Shown: positions 7,881 to 15,682, counted from the stretch's first letter. The stretch: 43,725 nt of DNA from Caulobacteraceae bacterium (GCA_025450315.1 JANWHQ010000132.1:1-43725), one strand, 5' to 3'. Made by a program: numbers and translations. Notes: a model not told the origin generated them from the letters alone.

Positions 7881-9386
7881 GTGGCGCTCGGCGCAAGACT
7901 AGAGCTCAGGCAGGGGCAAAGCCTCGTCATCACGCCGCAGCTGCAGCAGGCGATCAAGCTGTTGCAGCTGTCGAACGTGGAGCTCGACGCCTATGTCGAG
8001 GGCGAGCTGGAGCGCAATCCGCTGCTGTCGCGCGACGAGGCCGCCGACGGCGCCCCCGAGGAGCGCAGGACCGAGCCCGCCGAGGAGCCCAGGGCCGAGG
8101 CCCCCGACGCCGACGCCCGCGACCTGGATGTCGCCTCCGAGGATCTCTACGGCGACGCCTCGCCGGGCGAGCGCGCCTCGCAGGAGCAGGACGACGGCGC
8201 GGGCGCCATGAGCGGCGGGAGCATCGACTGGTCCAAGGCCGGCCGCGGCGGCGGCGCCGACCTGTCGGGCGAGGAGCTGGAAGGCTCGCTGGCCCGCGAG
8301 AAGACCCTGTCGGACCATTTGCACGACCAGCTGGCGGTGGCCAACCTGCCGGACGCCGAGCGCGCCATCGCGGTGGTGCTGATCGACGGCGTGGACGAGG
8401 GTGGCTACCTGCGGACCGACCTGGTGGAACTGGCCGAGCGGCTGGGCTGCAGCCCCGAGCGGGTCGAGACAGTGCTGAAGGCGTTGCAGGGTTTCGAGCC
8501 CACCGGCGTCTTCGCCCGCGACGTGCGCGAATGCCTGAGCCTGCAGCTGAAGGAGCGCGACCGGCTGGATCCGGCCATGGCCGCGCTGCTCGACAACCTC
8601 GAGCTTCTGGCCCGCCACGACATGGCGGCGCTGCGCAAGGCCTGCGGCGTCGATGCCGAGGACCTGAAGGACATGCTGGCCGAGCTTCGGGCCCTGACGC
8701 CGCGGCCGGGCGCGGCCTTCGGCGGCGAGCCGTCCCAGCCGATCACGCCCGACGTGCTGGTGCGCGAGGGGCCGGGCGGCCTCTGGCACGTGGAGCTGAA
8801 CACCGACACCCTGCCCCGCCTCCTGATCGACCGCCGCTATCACGCCCGGGTCGCCGGGGCCGCGCGCACCGAGCAGGAAAAGACCTTCGTCTCCGACTGC
8901 CTGGCCTCGGCCAGCTGGCTGGTGAAGAGCCTGGACCAGAGGGCCAAGACCATCCTGAAGGTGGCCTCCGAGATCGTGCGCCAGCAGGACGGGTTCCTCG
9001 CCTACGGCGTCGAACACCTGCGGCCGCTGAACCTGAAGACCGTGGCCGAGGCCATCGGCATGCACGAGTCCACCGTCAGCCGGGTGACTTCCAACAAGTA
9101 CATGTCCACCTCCCGCGGCCTGTTCGAGCTGAAGTTCTTCTTCACCTCGGCGATCGCCTCCTCCGACGGGGGCGAGGCCCATTCGGCCGAGAGCGTGCGC
9201 CACAAGATCCGCCAGCTGATCGACAGCGAAGCCCAGCCCGAGGCGGTGCTGTCGGACGACCGCATCGTCGAGATCCTCAAGGAGGCCGGCGTCGACATCG
9301 CCCGGCGCACCGTCGCCAAGTACCGCGAGGCGATGCGCATCCCCTCCTCGGCCGAGCGCCGGCGCATCCTCAAGGAAGCGTGTTGA
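7881..9386 (+). CDS. rpoN: RNA polymerase sigma-54 factor RpoN
   Basis: 501 residues from GTG 7881. Region I is Gln/Leu-rich (RQGQSLVITPQLQQAIKLLQ, about residues 10-29), the part that contacts bacterial enhancer-binding ATPases. An acidic region II (about 50-120) is long and variable. The core-binding region follows, then a helix-turn-helix (about 380-405, VAEAIGMHESTVSRVTSNKY) and the RpoN box ARRTVAKYRE at residues 474-483 that reads the -24 element. In Caulobacter sigma-54 controls flagellar and stalk genes. rpoN lies about 100 nt after lptB and upstream of hpf and ptsN, the usual proteobacterial order. Confidence 0.98.
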   Translation: MALGARLELRQGQSLVITPQLQQAIKLLQLSNVELDAYVEGELERNPLLSRDEAADGAPEERRTEPAEEPRAEAPDADARDLDVASEDLYGDASPGERASQEQDDGAGAMSGGSIDWSKAGRGGGADLSGEELEGSLAREKTLSDHLHDQLAVANLPDAERAIAVVLIDGVDEGGYLRTDLVELAERLGCSPERVETVLKALQGFEPTGVFARDVRECLSLQLKERDRLDPAMAALLDNLELLARHDMAALRKACGVDAEDLKDMLAELRALTPRPGAAFGGEPSQPITPDVLVREGPGGLWHVELNTDTLPRLLIDRRYHARVAGAARTEQEKTFVSDCLASASWLVKSLDQRAKTILKVASEIVRQQDGFLAYGVEHLRPLNLKTVAEAIGMHESTVSRVTSNKYMSTSRGLFELKFFFTSAIASSDGGEAHSAESVRHKIRQLIDSEAQPEAVLSDDRIVEILKEAGVDIARRTVAKYREAMRIPSSAERRRILKEAC

Positions 9387-9440
9387 GCCCAGGCCCGTCC
9401 GGCGATTGACACCTTTGCGGCCCGGGCGCGTTGTCAGGGC

Positions 9441-10070
9441 ATGCAGATCCAGGTTTCCGGCAAGCATCTCGCAGTCGGGGACGCGCTCCGCACGCGCATC
9501 ACCGACGAACTCAATTCGGGAATAGAAAGGTACTTCGAGCGAGGCGCCATAAACGCCGAGGTGGTGGTCTCCAGGGACGGCCACAGCTACAGCGTCGATT
9601 GCGTCGTCCGCCTGGCTTCCGGCCAGCAGCTGGACGCCTCCGGCTCTGGCGCCGACGCCCATGCCGCCTTCGACGCGGCGCTCGGCAAGATCGAGGTGCG
9701 GGTGCGCCGCTACAAGCGGCGGCTGAAGAACCACCACCGGCTGAACGGCGTCGCCCGCGAAATCGCCGAGACCGCGCCGGCCTTCGTGCTCAGGGCCCCC
9801 GAGCCGGACGCGGACGACGATGTCTGGGACGAGCTTGGCGACTCGGCTGGGGAGCCACCGACCGGCGTGGTGATCGCCGAGGACCTGGCCCCGCTGAAGA
9901 CCATGACCGTTTCCATGGCGGTCCTGGAGCTGGATTTGACCGAATCTCAAACAATCGTGTTCAGGAATGCCGCGCACGGCGGTTTGTCCGTGGTATATCG
10001 CCGGCCCGATGGCAACATCGGCTGGATAGATCCCGAGCGCACCAAGTCAGTTGCTGGGGCGAGCGCGTAG
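9441..10070 (+). CDS. hpf: Long-form ribosome hibernation promoting factor
   Basis: 209 residues, the long HPF form. The N-terminal S30AE domain (about 1-100) shows MQIQVSGKHLAVGDALRTRI and the basic KIEVRVRRYKRRLKNHHR helix that binds the decoding centre. After an acidic, variable linker (about 105-150) the C-terminal dimerisation domain shows DLTESQTIVFRNAAHGGLSV and VYRRPDGNIGWIDP. Long HPF joins two 70S ribosomes into 100S particles in stationary phase. Its place between rpoN and ptsN is conserved in proteobacteria. Confidence 0.95.
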   Translation: MQIQVSGKHLAVGDALRTRITDELNSGIERYFERGAINAEVVVSRDGHSYSVDCVVRLASGQQLDASGSGADAHAAFDAALGKIEVRVRRYKRRLKNHHRLNGVAREIAETAPAFVLRAPEPDADDDVWDELGDSAGEPPTGVVIAEDLAPLKTMTVSMAVLELDLTESQTIVFRNAAHGGLSVVYRRPDGNIGWIDPERTKSVAGASA

Positions 10071-10136
10071 AGCTCTGCCGAGTGCGTGCGCCGGACCTCT
10101 ATCGGGACCATCGCTCAGGGGGCGACCGTAGCGTAG

Positions 10137-10601
10137 ATGGACATCGGTGAACTGCTGGACCGCCACGCGATCGTTCCGCGCGTGACGGCCGGCGCCAAGC
10201 GTCAAGCCTTGAACGTGGCTGCGGAAGTGGCTGCGCGCCTCTATCGGCTGAAGGCCGGCGAGGTGCTGGACGCACTCCTGGCGCGCGAAGAGGAAGGCTC
10301 CACGGGCCTGGGCGGCGGGGTGGCGGTGCCGCACGCCCGCATCAAGGGGCTGGAGCGGGTGCGGGGGATCTTCATCCGCCTGGAGACGCCCGTGCCGTTC
10401 GAGGCGGTGGACGACAATCCGGTCGACCTGATGTTCGTGCTCCTGGCCCCGGCCGAGGCCCGGACCGAGCACCTCAGGGCCCTGGCGTCGGTGTCCCGCG
10501 CCCTGCGCCGGCCGGAACTGCGCGAACAGGTGCGCCACGCCCGTTCCCAGGACGCGCTCTACGCCCTGCTCGTGCATCACGCGACGCCGTCGGCGGCCTG
10601 A
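10137..10601 (+). CDS. ptsN: Nitrogen PTS EIIA component PtsN
   Basis: 154 residues, the usual size of EIIA-Ntr. The phosphoacceptor is His66 in GGGVAVPHARIKGL; the surrounding GSTGLGGGVAVPHAR and PVPFEAVDDNPVDLMFVLL motifs are diagnostic of the PTS EIIA type-2 domain. It accepts phosphate from PtsP-NPr and regulates potassium, nitrogen and, in Caulobacter, (p)ppGpp metabolism rather than transporting sugar. It follows hpf by 66 nt and ends the rpoN cluster; a REP-like double hairpin comes next. Confidence 0.93.
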   Translation: MDIGELLDRHAIVPRVTAGAKRQALNVAAEVAARLYRLKAGEVLDALLAREEEGSTGLGGGVAVPHARIKGLERVRGIFIRLETPVPFEAVDDNPVDLMFVLLAPAEARTEHLRALASVSRALRRPELREQVRHARSQDALYALLVHHATPSAA

Positions 10602-10610
10602 CCTCCCCGC

Positions 10611-10700
10611 TCATCCCCGCGAAGGCGGGGATCCACAGGTGTGCGAAAGGCCACCAGCCGGCGCTTGCTGGATGGGTCCCCGCTTGCGCGGGGACGAGCA
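10611..10700. repeat. REP-like double hairpin element
   Basis: Two related hairpins about 43 nt apart: ATCCCCGC-GAAG-GCGGGGAT (10613-10632) and GTCCCCGC-TTGC-GCGGGGAC (10676-10695), each with an 8-bp perfect stem and 4-nt loop and with CATCC/GGATCCA-type flanks. Elements with CCCCGC...GCGGGG cores are commonly dispersed between genes in Caulobacterales and related genomes. It fills the gap between convergent ptsN and the DUF1150 gene and could end transcription from both sides. Confidence 0.6.
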
Positions 10701-10715
10701 GATTGTCGGACGCGC

Positions 10716-10970
10716 TCAGTGCACCGAAACGGGCGCGAGCTCGTGCGCCAGGGCGGCGGCGATCGCGGAGTCGCGATCGGTCAGCACGGCCAGACGGGCC
10801 CCGTCCGCGCGGTGCACGGCATAGAGCGTCTGGTCCGGATCGAGCGAAAATCCCCTGGCGGCTTCGACCCGCGTGGAGCCAAGAACTTCCTTGGCCTTCA
10901 CTGGGCGAACGTAGACGAGATTCGGCGCGCCCAAAGCGGCGAAGTCTTCTGTGGTAAAGTCGGGTGTCAT
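10716..10970 (-). CDS. DUF1150 family protein
   Basis: 84 residues. The start is placed at ATG 10970 because a strong GGAGGT Shine-Dalgarno lies 7 nt upstream; the longer frame from GTG 10979 would begin inside that site. MTPDFTTEDFAALGAPNLVYVRPV and a C-terminal RDSAIAAALAHEL helix are typical of DUF1150, small alphaproteobacterial proteins encoded next to small heat-shock genes; the function is unknown. It follows hsp20 by 43 nt on the same strand and shares its putative heat-shock promoter, which suggests a role linked to the Hsp20 chaperone. Confidence 0.82.
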   Translation of the reverse strand: MTPDFTTEDFAALGAPNLVYVRPVKAKEVLGSTRVEAARGFSLDPDQTLYAVHRADGARLAVLTDRDSAIAAALAHELAPVSVH

Positions 10971-11013
10971 TGAGACCACCTCCGTAGGACTAACGTTCCA
11001 ATCCGCAGCCGGT

Positions 11014-11436
11014 TCAGCCTGCGGATCTGATCGGAATTCGCTTCACCAGCTTCCCGGGTTCTTTCTGCAACAGATCGATGTGCAGCAGGCCATGCTCGAG
11101 GACTGCGCCTTCGACCTCCATGCCGTCCGCCAGGACGAAGGACCGGACGAAGCTGCGGGCCGCGATGCCGCGGTGCAGATAGGCCCGTTCGCCTTCGCCC
11201 GCCTTGCCATCGCCCTTGCCGGAGACGACGAGCTGGTTGTCCTCGACGACGACGGCGAGCTGGTCGGGGGAAAAGCCGGCGACGGCCAGGCTGATGCGCA
11301 GCCGGCTCTCGCTGGTCTCCTCGACGTTGTAGGGCGGATAGCTTTCGGCGGCGGCCTTGGCCGCGCGCTCCACAAGCAGCCGGGTCCGCTCGAATCCGAG
11401 CAGGAACGGACTGTCGAACAGCAGCGTGCGGTTCAC
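11014..11436 (-). CDS. Hsp20/alpha-crystallin small heat-shock protein
   Basis: 140 residues. GTG 11436 is chosen as the start because AGGAGG lies 8 nt upstream and the protein then opens with NRTLLFDSPFLLGFERTRLL, the usual N-terminus of alphaproteobacterial IbpA/HspD-type proteins. The alpha-crystallin domain spans about residues 38-125 (PPYNVEETSESRLRISLAVAG, VEDNQLVVSGK, RSFVRSFVLADGMEVEGA, GLLHIDL). Such proteins are ATP-independent holdases that form oligomers. A sigma-32-like promoter lies about 70 nt upstream and DUF1150 follows in the same unit. Confidence 0.88.
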   Translation of the reverse strand: MNRTLLFDSPFLLGFERTRLLVERAAKAAAESYPPYNVEETSESRLRISLAVAGFSPDQLAVVVEDNQLVVSGKGDGKAGEGERAYLHRGIAARSFVRSFVLADGMEVEGAVLEHGLLHIDLLQKEPGKLVKRIPIRSAG

Positions 11437-11507
11437 CTCGAAGCCCTCCTGGAAGCGACTTCCTCGCAGCCGGCCCCGAATGGGCGCCGATGCCGCGACG
11501 GCAATTG

Positions 11508-11536
11508 AGGTGGGGACCCCAAGGCCAAGGTTCAAG
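11508..11536 (-). promoter_or_regulatory. Candidate sigma-32 heat-shock promoter of hsp20
   Basis: On the minus strand CTTGAA (11536-11531), a 15-nt spacer and CCCCACCT (11515-11508) closely match the RpoH pattern CTTGAA-N13-17-CCCCATNT. The predicted start, near 11500, leaves a leader of about 65 nt before the GTG of hsp20. The gene served, a small heat-shock protein, supports the call. Confidence 0.55.
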
Positions 11537-11619
11537 CGGAGCCGGCCCGCGTCTCGCCTGCGGCCCCGACGTGGGCTACACACGCTCAAGCTGGGTCGAG
11601 CAGCGGCGAGGCGGGTCTT

Positions 11620-12492
11620 TTGTCGGCCATCTACAAGCATCCGAAGCTGACCGACTATTTCCGCAAGTCCGGCGTCACCGCCGCCATGCCCAGGGCGGAG
11701 ATCGGCTCGATCATCCGGCCCTACGAAGGCGGCCAGGTGCTGCAGTTCCCCCACCTCGACTTCGGCATCGACCACGAGTTCTGGGCCGGGCTGAAGACCG
11801 ACGACATCGCGCGGCTGAAGAAGCTGTCCTCCTCACCCAGCCCCGACGACCCCAGCCACGATCCGGTGCTGGACCGGCGCCTGGCCGAGGCCAACGTGCC
11901 CGGCGGGCTCAAGCGCAAGCTCCGCCGCGAGATCACCCGCCTCTACGAGCGCGCCCTGCCGGTCTACGAGGCGCTGTTCTCGGGATATCGCTTCACGCGG
12001 CGGCAGGTGGTGTGGCGGCTGAACACCATCCACAACGAGAACATGCACGTCGACACCTATGTCGAGCCCTTCGAAGACCACTTCGCGCGGCTGTTCATCA
12101 ACCTGGACGACCAGCCCCGCATCTGGATGACCAGCTGGACCCTCGATCAGATGTACGCCCAGTTCGGCAGCCATCTGTCGCGCGAGTTGGTGTACGCGAG
12201 CCAGCCCAACGACCTGCACACGGCGATCAACGCCACGACCTTCGGCGGGCGCTCGACGGTGTGGTGGGACAAGCAGCCGCGGCACGTGGCCTATTTCGAT
12301 CCCGGCGCGGTCTGGGCCGTCGACAGCCGCCAGGTGTCGCACCAGATCTTCTATGGGCGCCGGGCCGTCTCCATCGACTTCTTCGTCGACCGCGACAGCA
12401 TGTGGAAGCCCAAGCGCCACTACCTGCACACCGCCGTCCGCTTCCGCTCGCGCACCCTGAAGGGGCCGAAGACGGTTCCGGTGGCGGGTTAG
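11620..12492 (+). CDS. Kdo hydroxylase (KdoO)-like Fe(II)/2-oxoglutarate dioxygenase
   Basis: 290 residues from TTG 11620; the start is weakly supported. A likely 2-His-1-carboxylate iron site is visible: His143 and Asp145 in NENMHVDTYVEP and His241 in DSRQVSHQIFYGRRAV. These, with RLFINLDDQPRIW, are the marks of the Kdo 3-hydroxylase family, which hydroxylates C3 of Kdo in lipid A-Kdo to give Ko. Only the family resemblance is seen; the real substrate could be another surface sugar. It stands alone, transcribed away from hsp20, about 6 kb from lptCAB. No membrane segment is present. Confidence 0.66.
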   Translation: MSAIYKHPKLTDYFRKSGVTAAMPRAEIGSIIRPYEGGQVLQFPHLDFGIDHEFWAGLKTDDIARLKKLSSSPSPDDPSHDPVLDRRLAEANVPGGLKRKLRREITRLYERALPVYEALFSGYRFTRRQVVWRLNTIHNENMHVDTYVEPFEDHFARLFINLDDQPRIWMTSWTLDQMYAQFGSHLSRELVYASQPNDLHTAINATTFGGRSTVWWDKQPRHVAYFDPGAVWAVDSRQVSHQIFYGRRAVSIDFFVDRDSMWKPKRHYLHTAVRFRSRTLKGPKTVPVAG

Positions 12493-12566
12493 GCTGGCCG
12501 GGGTCGGGCCCGCACCGCCTTGCGGTCATCAAGGGAACGGCGCCCGCCCCGTCTCTCCCGTATTTT

Positions 12567-12583
12567 CACCGTATTCTACGGTG
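12567..12583. repeat. Perfect 7-bp inverted repeat
   Basis: CACCGTA-TTC-TACGGTG lies 75 nt after the KdoO-like gene in the 300-nt gap before tRNA-Ala. It could be a weak terminator stem or a protein-binding dyad; no T-run follows on either strand. Confidence 0.35.
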
Positions 12584-12710
12584 GCCACGCCCCGGCCGAG
12601 CTCCTGCCGATCGATCCCGTCCTGGCGATCCACGGACGCGTCCTCGCGCCAGGCCATCGGCGGATTCTGGCAGTCCCGGGCGCCCGGTTAGGGCGGCGCA
12701 ATCACGGCAA

Positions 12711-12738
12711 TTGCGGTGACACCGCACCGTCACCGCAA
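12711..12738. repeat. Perfect 10-bp inverted repeat hairpin
   Basis: TTGCGGTGAC (12711-12720), an 8-nt loop, and GTCACCGCAA (12729-12738). Together with 12567-12583 it is the only visible structure in the gap 12493-12795, where no convincing ORF is seen. A T-run is absent on both strands. Confidence 0.45.
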
Positions 12739-12764
12739 AGCGCGAGTCCCTGGCCGGAAATGAG

Positions 12765-12794
12765 GAAGCCCCCGCCGTGTCCGGCGAGGGCTTC
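12765..12794 (-). terminator. Hairpin terminator downstream of tRNA-Ala
   Basis: Read on the minus strand, GAAGCCC(T)CGCCG and CGGCGGGGGCTTC form a stem of about 12 bp (one wobble) around GACA, followed by CTCATTTCC. It begins immediately after the CCA end of tRNA-Ala. The T-tract is short, so the call is moderate. Confidence 0.55.
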
Positions 12795-12795
12795 A

Positions 12796-12871
12796 TGGTG
12801 GAGCTAAGCGGAGTCGAACCGCTGACCTCTTGAATGCCATTCAAGCGCTCTACCAGCTGAGCTATAGCCCC
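12796..12871 (-). tRNA. tRNA-Ala(GGC)
   Basis: 76 nt on the minus strand. The acceptor GGGGCTA pairs with TAGCTCC (one G-U), then discriminator A and encoded CCA (12798-12796). The D-arm AGCTCAGCTGGTAGAGC is canonical. The anticodon stem CTTGA/TCAAG encloses ATGGCAT, giving GGC (forward-strand GCC at 12836-12838). The T-arm reads GCGGTTCGACTCCGC. Confidence 0.97.
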
Positions 12872-12908
12872 GAGGTCGGGTCTCCGGCGGCGCATGGCGC
12901 GCGCGGAG

Positions 12909-12929
12909 GGGCGGACACTTAGTCCGCCC
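12909..12929. terminator. Hairpin between grpE and tRNA-Ala
   Basis: GGGCGGAC-ACTTA-GTCCGCCC is a perfect 8-bp stem with a 5-nt loop, 20 nt downstream of the grpE stop. No T-run follows, so it may act as an RNA-stabilising or attenuating stem rather than a full intrinsic terminator. Confidence 0.4.
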
Positions 12930-12948
12930 GGCGAACCTGATCAAGTCC

Positions 12949-13533
12949 TCAGGCCTTGGTGTCGTACGAGGCGCCTGCGGCCGATCCACCCGCCGCGGCG
13001 TAGCCGTCTGCGGCCCCGGAGCGCTTGGCCGAGACGATCACCATCGCCGGCCTCAGCACCCGCCCGAACAGCTCGTAGCCCACCTGCATGGTCTGGCTGA
13101 CCGAGCCGGGATCGGCGTCCGCGTCCTCCTGCTCCATCATCGCCTGGTGCAGGTGCGGGTCGAACTTGTCGCCCTTGGCCGGACTGATCCGCTTCAGGCC
13201 GTTGCGCTCGAAGGCCGACTGCATGTCCTTCTCGGTCATCTCGATGCCGAGCACGAGGTTCTTCATCGCCGGATCGGTGCTGTCGCGCGGCGAGGCCTGC
13301 AGCGCCCGCTCCAGGTTGTCGGCGGCGCCGAACAGGTCCCTGGCGAAGCGCTGGATGGCGAAGGCGCGCGCGTCGTTGGCCTCGCGCTCGGCCCGCCGGC
13401 GGGTGTTCTCCGCCTCGGCGATGGCCCTCAAGGCCTTTTCGCGCCACTCGGCCAGCTCGGCGGCCAGCAGCTCCAGGCTCTCGGGGGCGTCGTCTTCGGT
13501 TTCGTAGTCGGCCGGCGTCTCGTCGTCGGTCAT
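12949..13533 (-). CDS. grpE: Nucleotide exchange factor GrpE
   Basis: 194 residues. An acidic N-terminus (DDETPADYETEDDAPESLEL) precedes the long dimerising helix (about 22-85, EKALRAIAEAENTRRRAERE, then NDARAFAIQRFARDL), followed by the DnaK-binding beta domain with DPHLHQAMMEQEDAD, VSQTMQVGYELFGRVLRPAMV. GrpE releases ADP from DnaK in the Hsp70 cycle. It is 8 nt downstream of hrcA, the operon arrangement known in Caulobacter. Confidence 0.96.
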   Translation of the reverse strand: MTDDETPADYETEDDAPESLELLAAELAEWREKALRAIAEAENTRRRAEREANDARAFAIQRFARDLFGAADNLERALQASPRDSTDPAMKNLVLGIEMTEKDMQSAFERNGLKRISPAKGDKFDPHLHQAMMEQEDADADPGSVSQTMQVGYELFGRVLRPAMVIVSAKRSGAADGYAAAGGSAAGASYDTKA

Positions 13534-13541
13534 GGCATCCT

Positions 13542-14627
13542 CTAAGCGTCGAGCAGCCTGCCCAGGAGCCTGGCGGTGTAATCCACCAGCGGGATCACCC
13601 GGGCATAGTTCAGGCGCGTGGGCCCGATCACGCCGATCGCGCCCAGCACCCGGCGTCGCTCGGTCATATAGGGAGCCGCGATCACAGCGGAACCCGAAAG
13701 CGAAAACAGTCGCGTTTCCGCGCCGATGAAGATGCGCACGCCCTGGGCCTCGCGCACGTCGTCCAGCAGGCCGATCAGCTGCTCCTTCTGCTCGAGGTCG
13801 TCGAACAGCATGCGCACCCGCTCCAGGTCCTCGACCGCGGCCCGGTCGTCCAGCAGGTTGGCGCGGCCGCGCACGATCAGCGAGCGCTCGCGCCCCTCGC
13901 CGCCGCTCCAGGCGGCGAAGCCGTCTTCGACCAGGCGGGCGGCCGTCTCGTCGAGCTGGCGGCGGGCCAGCTCGAACTGGCTGGCCATCTCCATCTTGGC
14001 CTCGATCAGAGTGCGGCCGCGCAGCATGGCGTTCAGGAAGTTGGAGGCCTCCTGCAGCGCCGAGGGCGTCAGGCCGGGCGTGCGGCCCATCAGCCGGTTC
14101 TCGATCGCGCCGTCGTCGAAGACGATGACCACCAGCGTCTGGTCCGCGCCCAGGGCCACGAACTCCACATGCTTGACCCCGGCGTCGCGTGAGGGGGTCA
14201 CCACCACGCTGGCGCCGCCGGCCAGCCCCGACAGCAGCGAGGTGGCCTCGTCCAGCGCCTCCTCCAGGCCCCCCCGCCCGCGGCCGGCCAGGCGGCCCTC
14301 GATCTGGAGGCGCTCCTCCTGGGTGACGTCGCCGAGCTCCAGCAGGCCGTCGACGAACAGGCGCAGCCCCGCGTGGGTGGGCACCCGGCCGGCCGAGGTG
14401 TGGGGCGCGGCCAGCAGCCCCAGCTGGGTCAGGTCCTGCATGGTGTTGCGGATCGAGGCGGGGGACAGCTGCACCCCGCCCTTGGAGACGGTGCGCGAGC
14501 CCACCGGCTCGCCGGTCTCCAGATAGGTTTCCACCACCCGGCGGAAGATGTCGCGGGCGCGGGCGTCCAGCTGGACGAGGCTTGGGCCCGACGCTCCCGG
14601 GAAGCCGGGCGGGGGCAGGTTGATCAT
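13542..14627 (-). CDS. hrcA: Heat-inducible transcription repressor HrcA
   Basis: 361 residues. The N-terminal winged-helix domain (about 20-95: [54 protein letters not shown]) and the GAF-like C-terminal part with [13 protein letters not shown] and the final [20 protein letters not shown] segment are diagnostic. HrcA represses groESL through CIRCE and is itself folded by GroEL. No CIRCE element (TTAGCACTC-N9-GAGTGCTAA) is seen upstream, so the operon itself is not an obvious HrcA target. grpE follows. Confidence 0.97.
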   Translation of the reverse strand: MINLPPPGFPGASGPSLVQLDARARDIFRRVVETYLETGEPVGSRTVSKGGVQLSPASIRNTMQDLTQLGLLAAPHTSAGRVPTHAGLRLFVDGLLELGDVTQEERLQIEGRLAGRGRGGLEEALDEATSLLSGLAGGASVVVTPSRDAGVKHVEFVALGADQTLVVIVFDDGAIENRLMGRTPGLTPSALQEASNFLNAMLRGRTLIEAKMEMASQFELARRQLDETAARLVEDGFAAWSGGEGRERSLIVRGRANLLDDRAAVEDLERVRMLFDDLEQKEQLIGLLDDVREAQGVRIFIGAETRLFSLSGSAVIAAPYMTERRRVLGAIGVIGPTRLNYARVIPLVDYTARLLGRLLDA

Positions 14628-14672
14628 TGTGTGTGGCGCACCGCGATAGGTGGACGGCCTTGTCGCGATTTA

Positions 14673-14699
14673 GGATAAGCGCGCGTTTCGCCCGCGCAA
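14673..14699 (-). promoter_or_regulatory. Candidate housekeeping promoter of hrcA-grpE
   Basis: Minus-strand TTGCGCG (14699-14693), a 12-nt spacer and GCTTATCC (14680-14673) fit the Caulobacter RpoD pattern. The distance to the hrcA ATG is about 45 nt. The divergent rph gene starts 30 nt to the right. Confidence 0.42.
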
Positions 14700-14729
14700 G
14701 TCGCGCGCCTCTTCCAGGAAGCCTTCCCC

Positions 14730-15443
14730 ATGCGTCCGTCCGAACGCGCCAGCGACGAGCTGCGCACGGTCCTGCTCGAAACCGGCGTCAATCGGTATGC
14801 GGAAGGCTCGTGCCTGGCCAGCTTCGGCCACACCCGGGTGCTGGTCACCGCCAGCGTCGAGGAGACGGTGCCCTCGTTCCTGAAGGGGCGCGGCCAGGGC
14901 TGGGTCACCGCAGAGTACGGCATGCTGCCGCGCGCCACCCACACCCGCGGACGGCGCGAAGCGGCGCTGGGGAAGCAGTCGGGCCGCACCCAGGAGATCC
15001 AGCGGCTGATCGGCCGCTCGCTGCGGGCGGTCTGCGACCTGAAGGCGCTGGGCGAGCGCCAGGTGGTGCTGGACTGCGACGTGATCCAGGCCGACGGCGG
15101 CACCCGCACGGCGGCGATCACCGGCGCCTGGGTGGCGCTGAAGCTGGCGACGGACAGGCTGAAGAGGGAGGGGCTGCTGGCCCAGGACCCTCTGCGCGAT
15201 CAGGTCGCGGCCATCTCCTGCGGGATCTTCTCGGGCGTCCCCGTCCTGGATCTCGACTACGAGGAGGATTCCCAGGCCGAAGCGGATTCCAACTTCGTGC
15301 TGACGGGATCGGGCGACATTGTCGAGATCCAGGCGACGGGCGAGAAGCGGGGCTTCTCGGTGGGGGAGTTCGACGCCCTGTTCGCCCTGGCCCGCAAGGG
15401 CGTGGGCGAACTGATGGCGATCCAGCGGGCGGCGGTCGTCTAG
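14730..15443 (+). CDS. rph: Ribonuclease PH
   Basis: 237 residues, the family length. [54 protein letters not shown] split by the catalytic-site arginines, [26 protein letters not shown], and the C-terminal [17 protein letters not shown] and [11 protein letters not shown] motifs are all present. RNase PH is a hexameric phosphorolytic 3' exonuclease that trims tRNA precursors. It is divergent from hrcA-grpE, a common alphaproteobacterial arrangement. Confidence 0.97.
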   Translation: MRPSERASDELRTVLLETGVNRYAEGSCLASFGHTRVLVTASVEETVPSFLKGRGQGWVTAEYGMLPRATHTRGRREAALGKQSGRTQEIQRLIGRSLRAVCDLKALGERQVVLDCDVIQADGGTRTAAITGAWVALKLATDRLKREGLLAQDPLRDQVAAISCGIFSGVPVLDLDYEEDSQAEADSNFVLTGSGDIVEIQATGEKRGFSVGEFDALFALARKGVGELMAIQRAAVV

Positions 15444-15473
15444 CGCCTCGGAAGCGCCAAGACCGCCGTCGCC

Positions 15474-15587
15474 TTAGATCGATTCGACGAGCAGCAAAGC
15501 CGCGCAGATCGGCATGACCGACAGAAGCACGGCGCTGAACGCCAGGCCCAGACGTTCGGTCAGGACCTGCAGACTACGAGCAGTCAT
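15474..15587 (-). CDS. 37-residue single-pass membrane micro-protein
   Basis: A small gene convergent to rph. ATG at 15587 has an AGGAGA Shine-Dalgarno 7 nt upstream and the frame closes with TAA after 37 codons. The peptide opens with MTARSLQVLTERLG and then has one hydrophobic helix of about 20 residues (LAFSAVLLSVMPICAALLLV) before a short acidic end. A TATATA-type -10 sequence (about 15614-15621) and a TTGC-N3-GCAG palindrome sit just upstream. No family is recognised. The strong ribosome-binding site and structured promoter argue for a real gene. Confidence 0.55.
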   Translation of the reverse strand: MTARSLQVLTERLGLAFSAVLLSVMPICAALLLVESI

Positions 15588-15599
15588 GGCTCATCTCCT

Positions 15600-15616
15600 A
15601 TGTTGCAGCGCAGCAT
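15600..15616. repeat. Inverted repeat over the micro-ORF transcription start
   Basis: ATGTTGC-AGC-GCAGCAT, one mismatch in 7-bp arms, between a TATATA-like -10 and the Shine-Dalgarno of the micro-ORF at 15587. It shares the TTGC-N3-GCA core with the dyad at 15683-15699, suggesting a common binding protein. Confidence 0.45.
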
Positions 15617-15652
15617 ATATAGGACAACAGCTTTGCCGTTTCCAGAGGTGGT

Positions 15653-15673
15653 ATCCCTTAATTTCACAGGGAT
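15653..15673. repeat. Inverted repeat upstream of the micro-ORF
   Basis: ATCCCT-N9-AGGGAT with perfect 6-bp arms, lying midway between the two TGC-N3-GCA dyads in the 177-nt gap 15588-15764. Its role is unknown. Confidence 0.3.
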
Positions 15674-15682
15674 CGAGGGGTG

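Noticed and set aside
7899-9977. 692-codon minus-strand frame
   Set aside because: Antisense to rpoN and hpf, which are certain.
11437-11775. N-terminal extension of the Hsp20 frame
   Set aside because: The GTG at 11436 has an AGGAGG site and the promoter lies inside the extended frame; the extension has no Hsp20-like sequence.
12796-12960. Integrated element at tRNA-Ala
   Set aside because: No integrase, no repeat of the tRNA 3' end was noticed, and normal housekeeping genes flank it.
14628-14729. CIRCE element before hrcA
   Set aside because: No TTAGCACTC-N9-GAGTGCTAA-like dyad is present in the gap; only a housekeeping-type promoter is visible.
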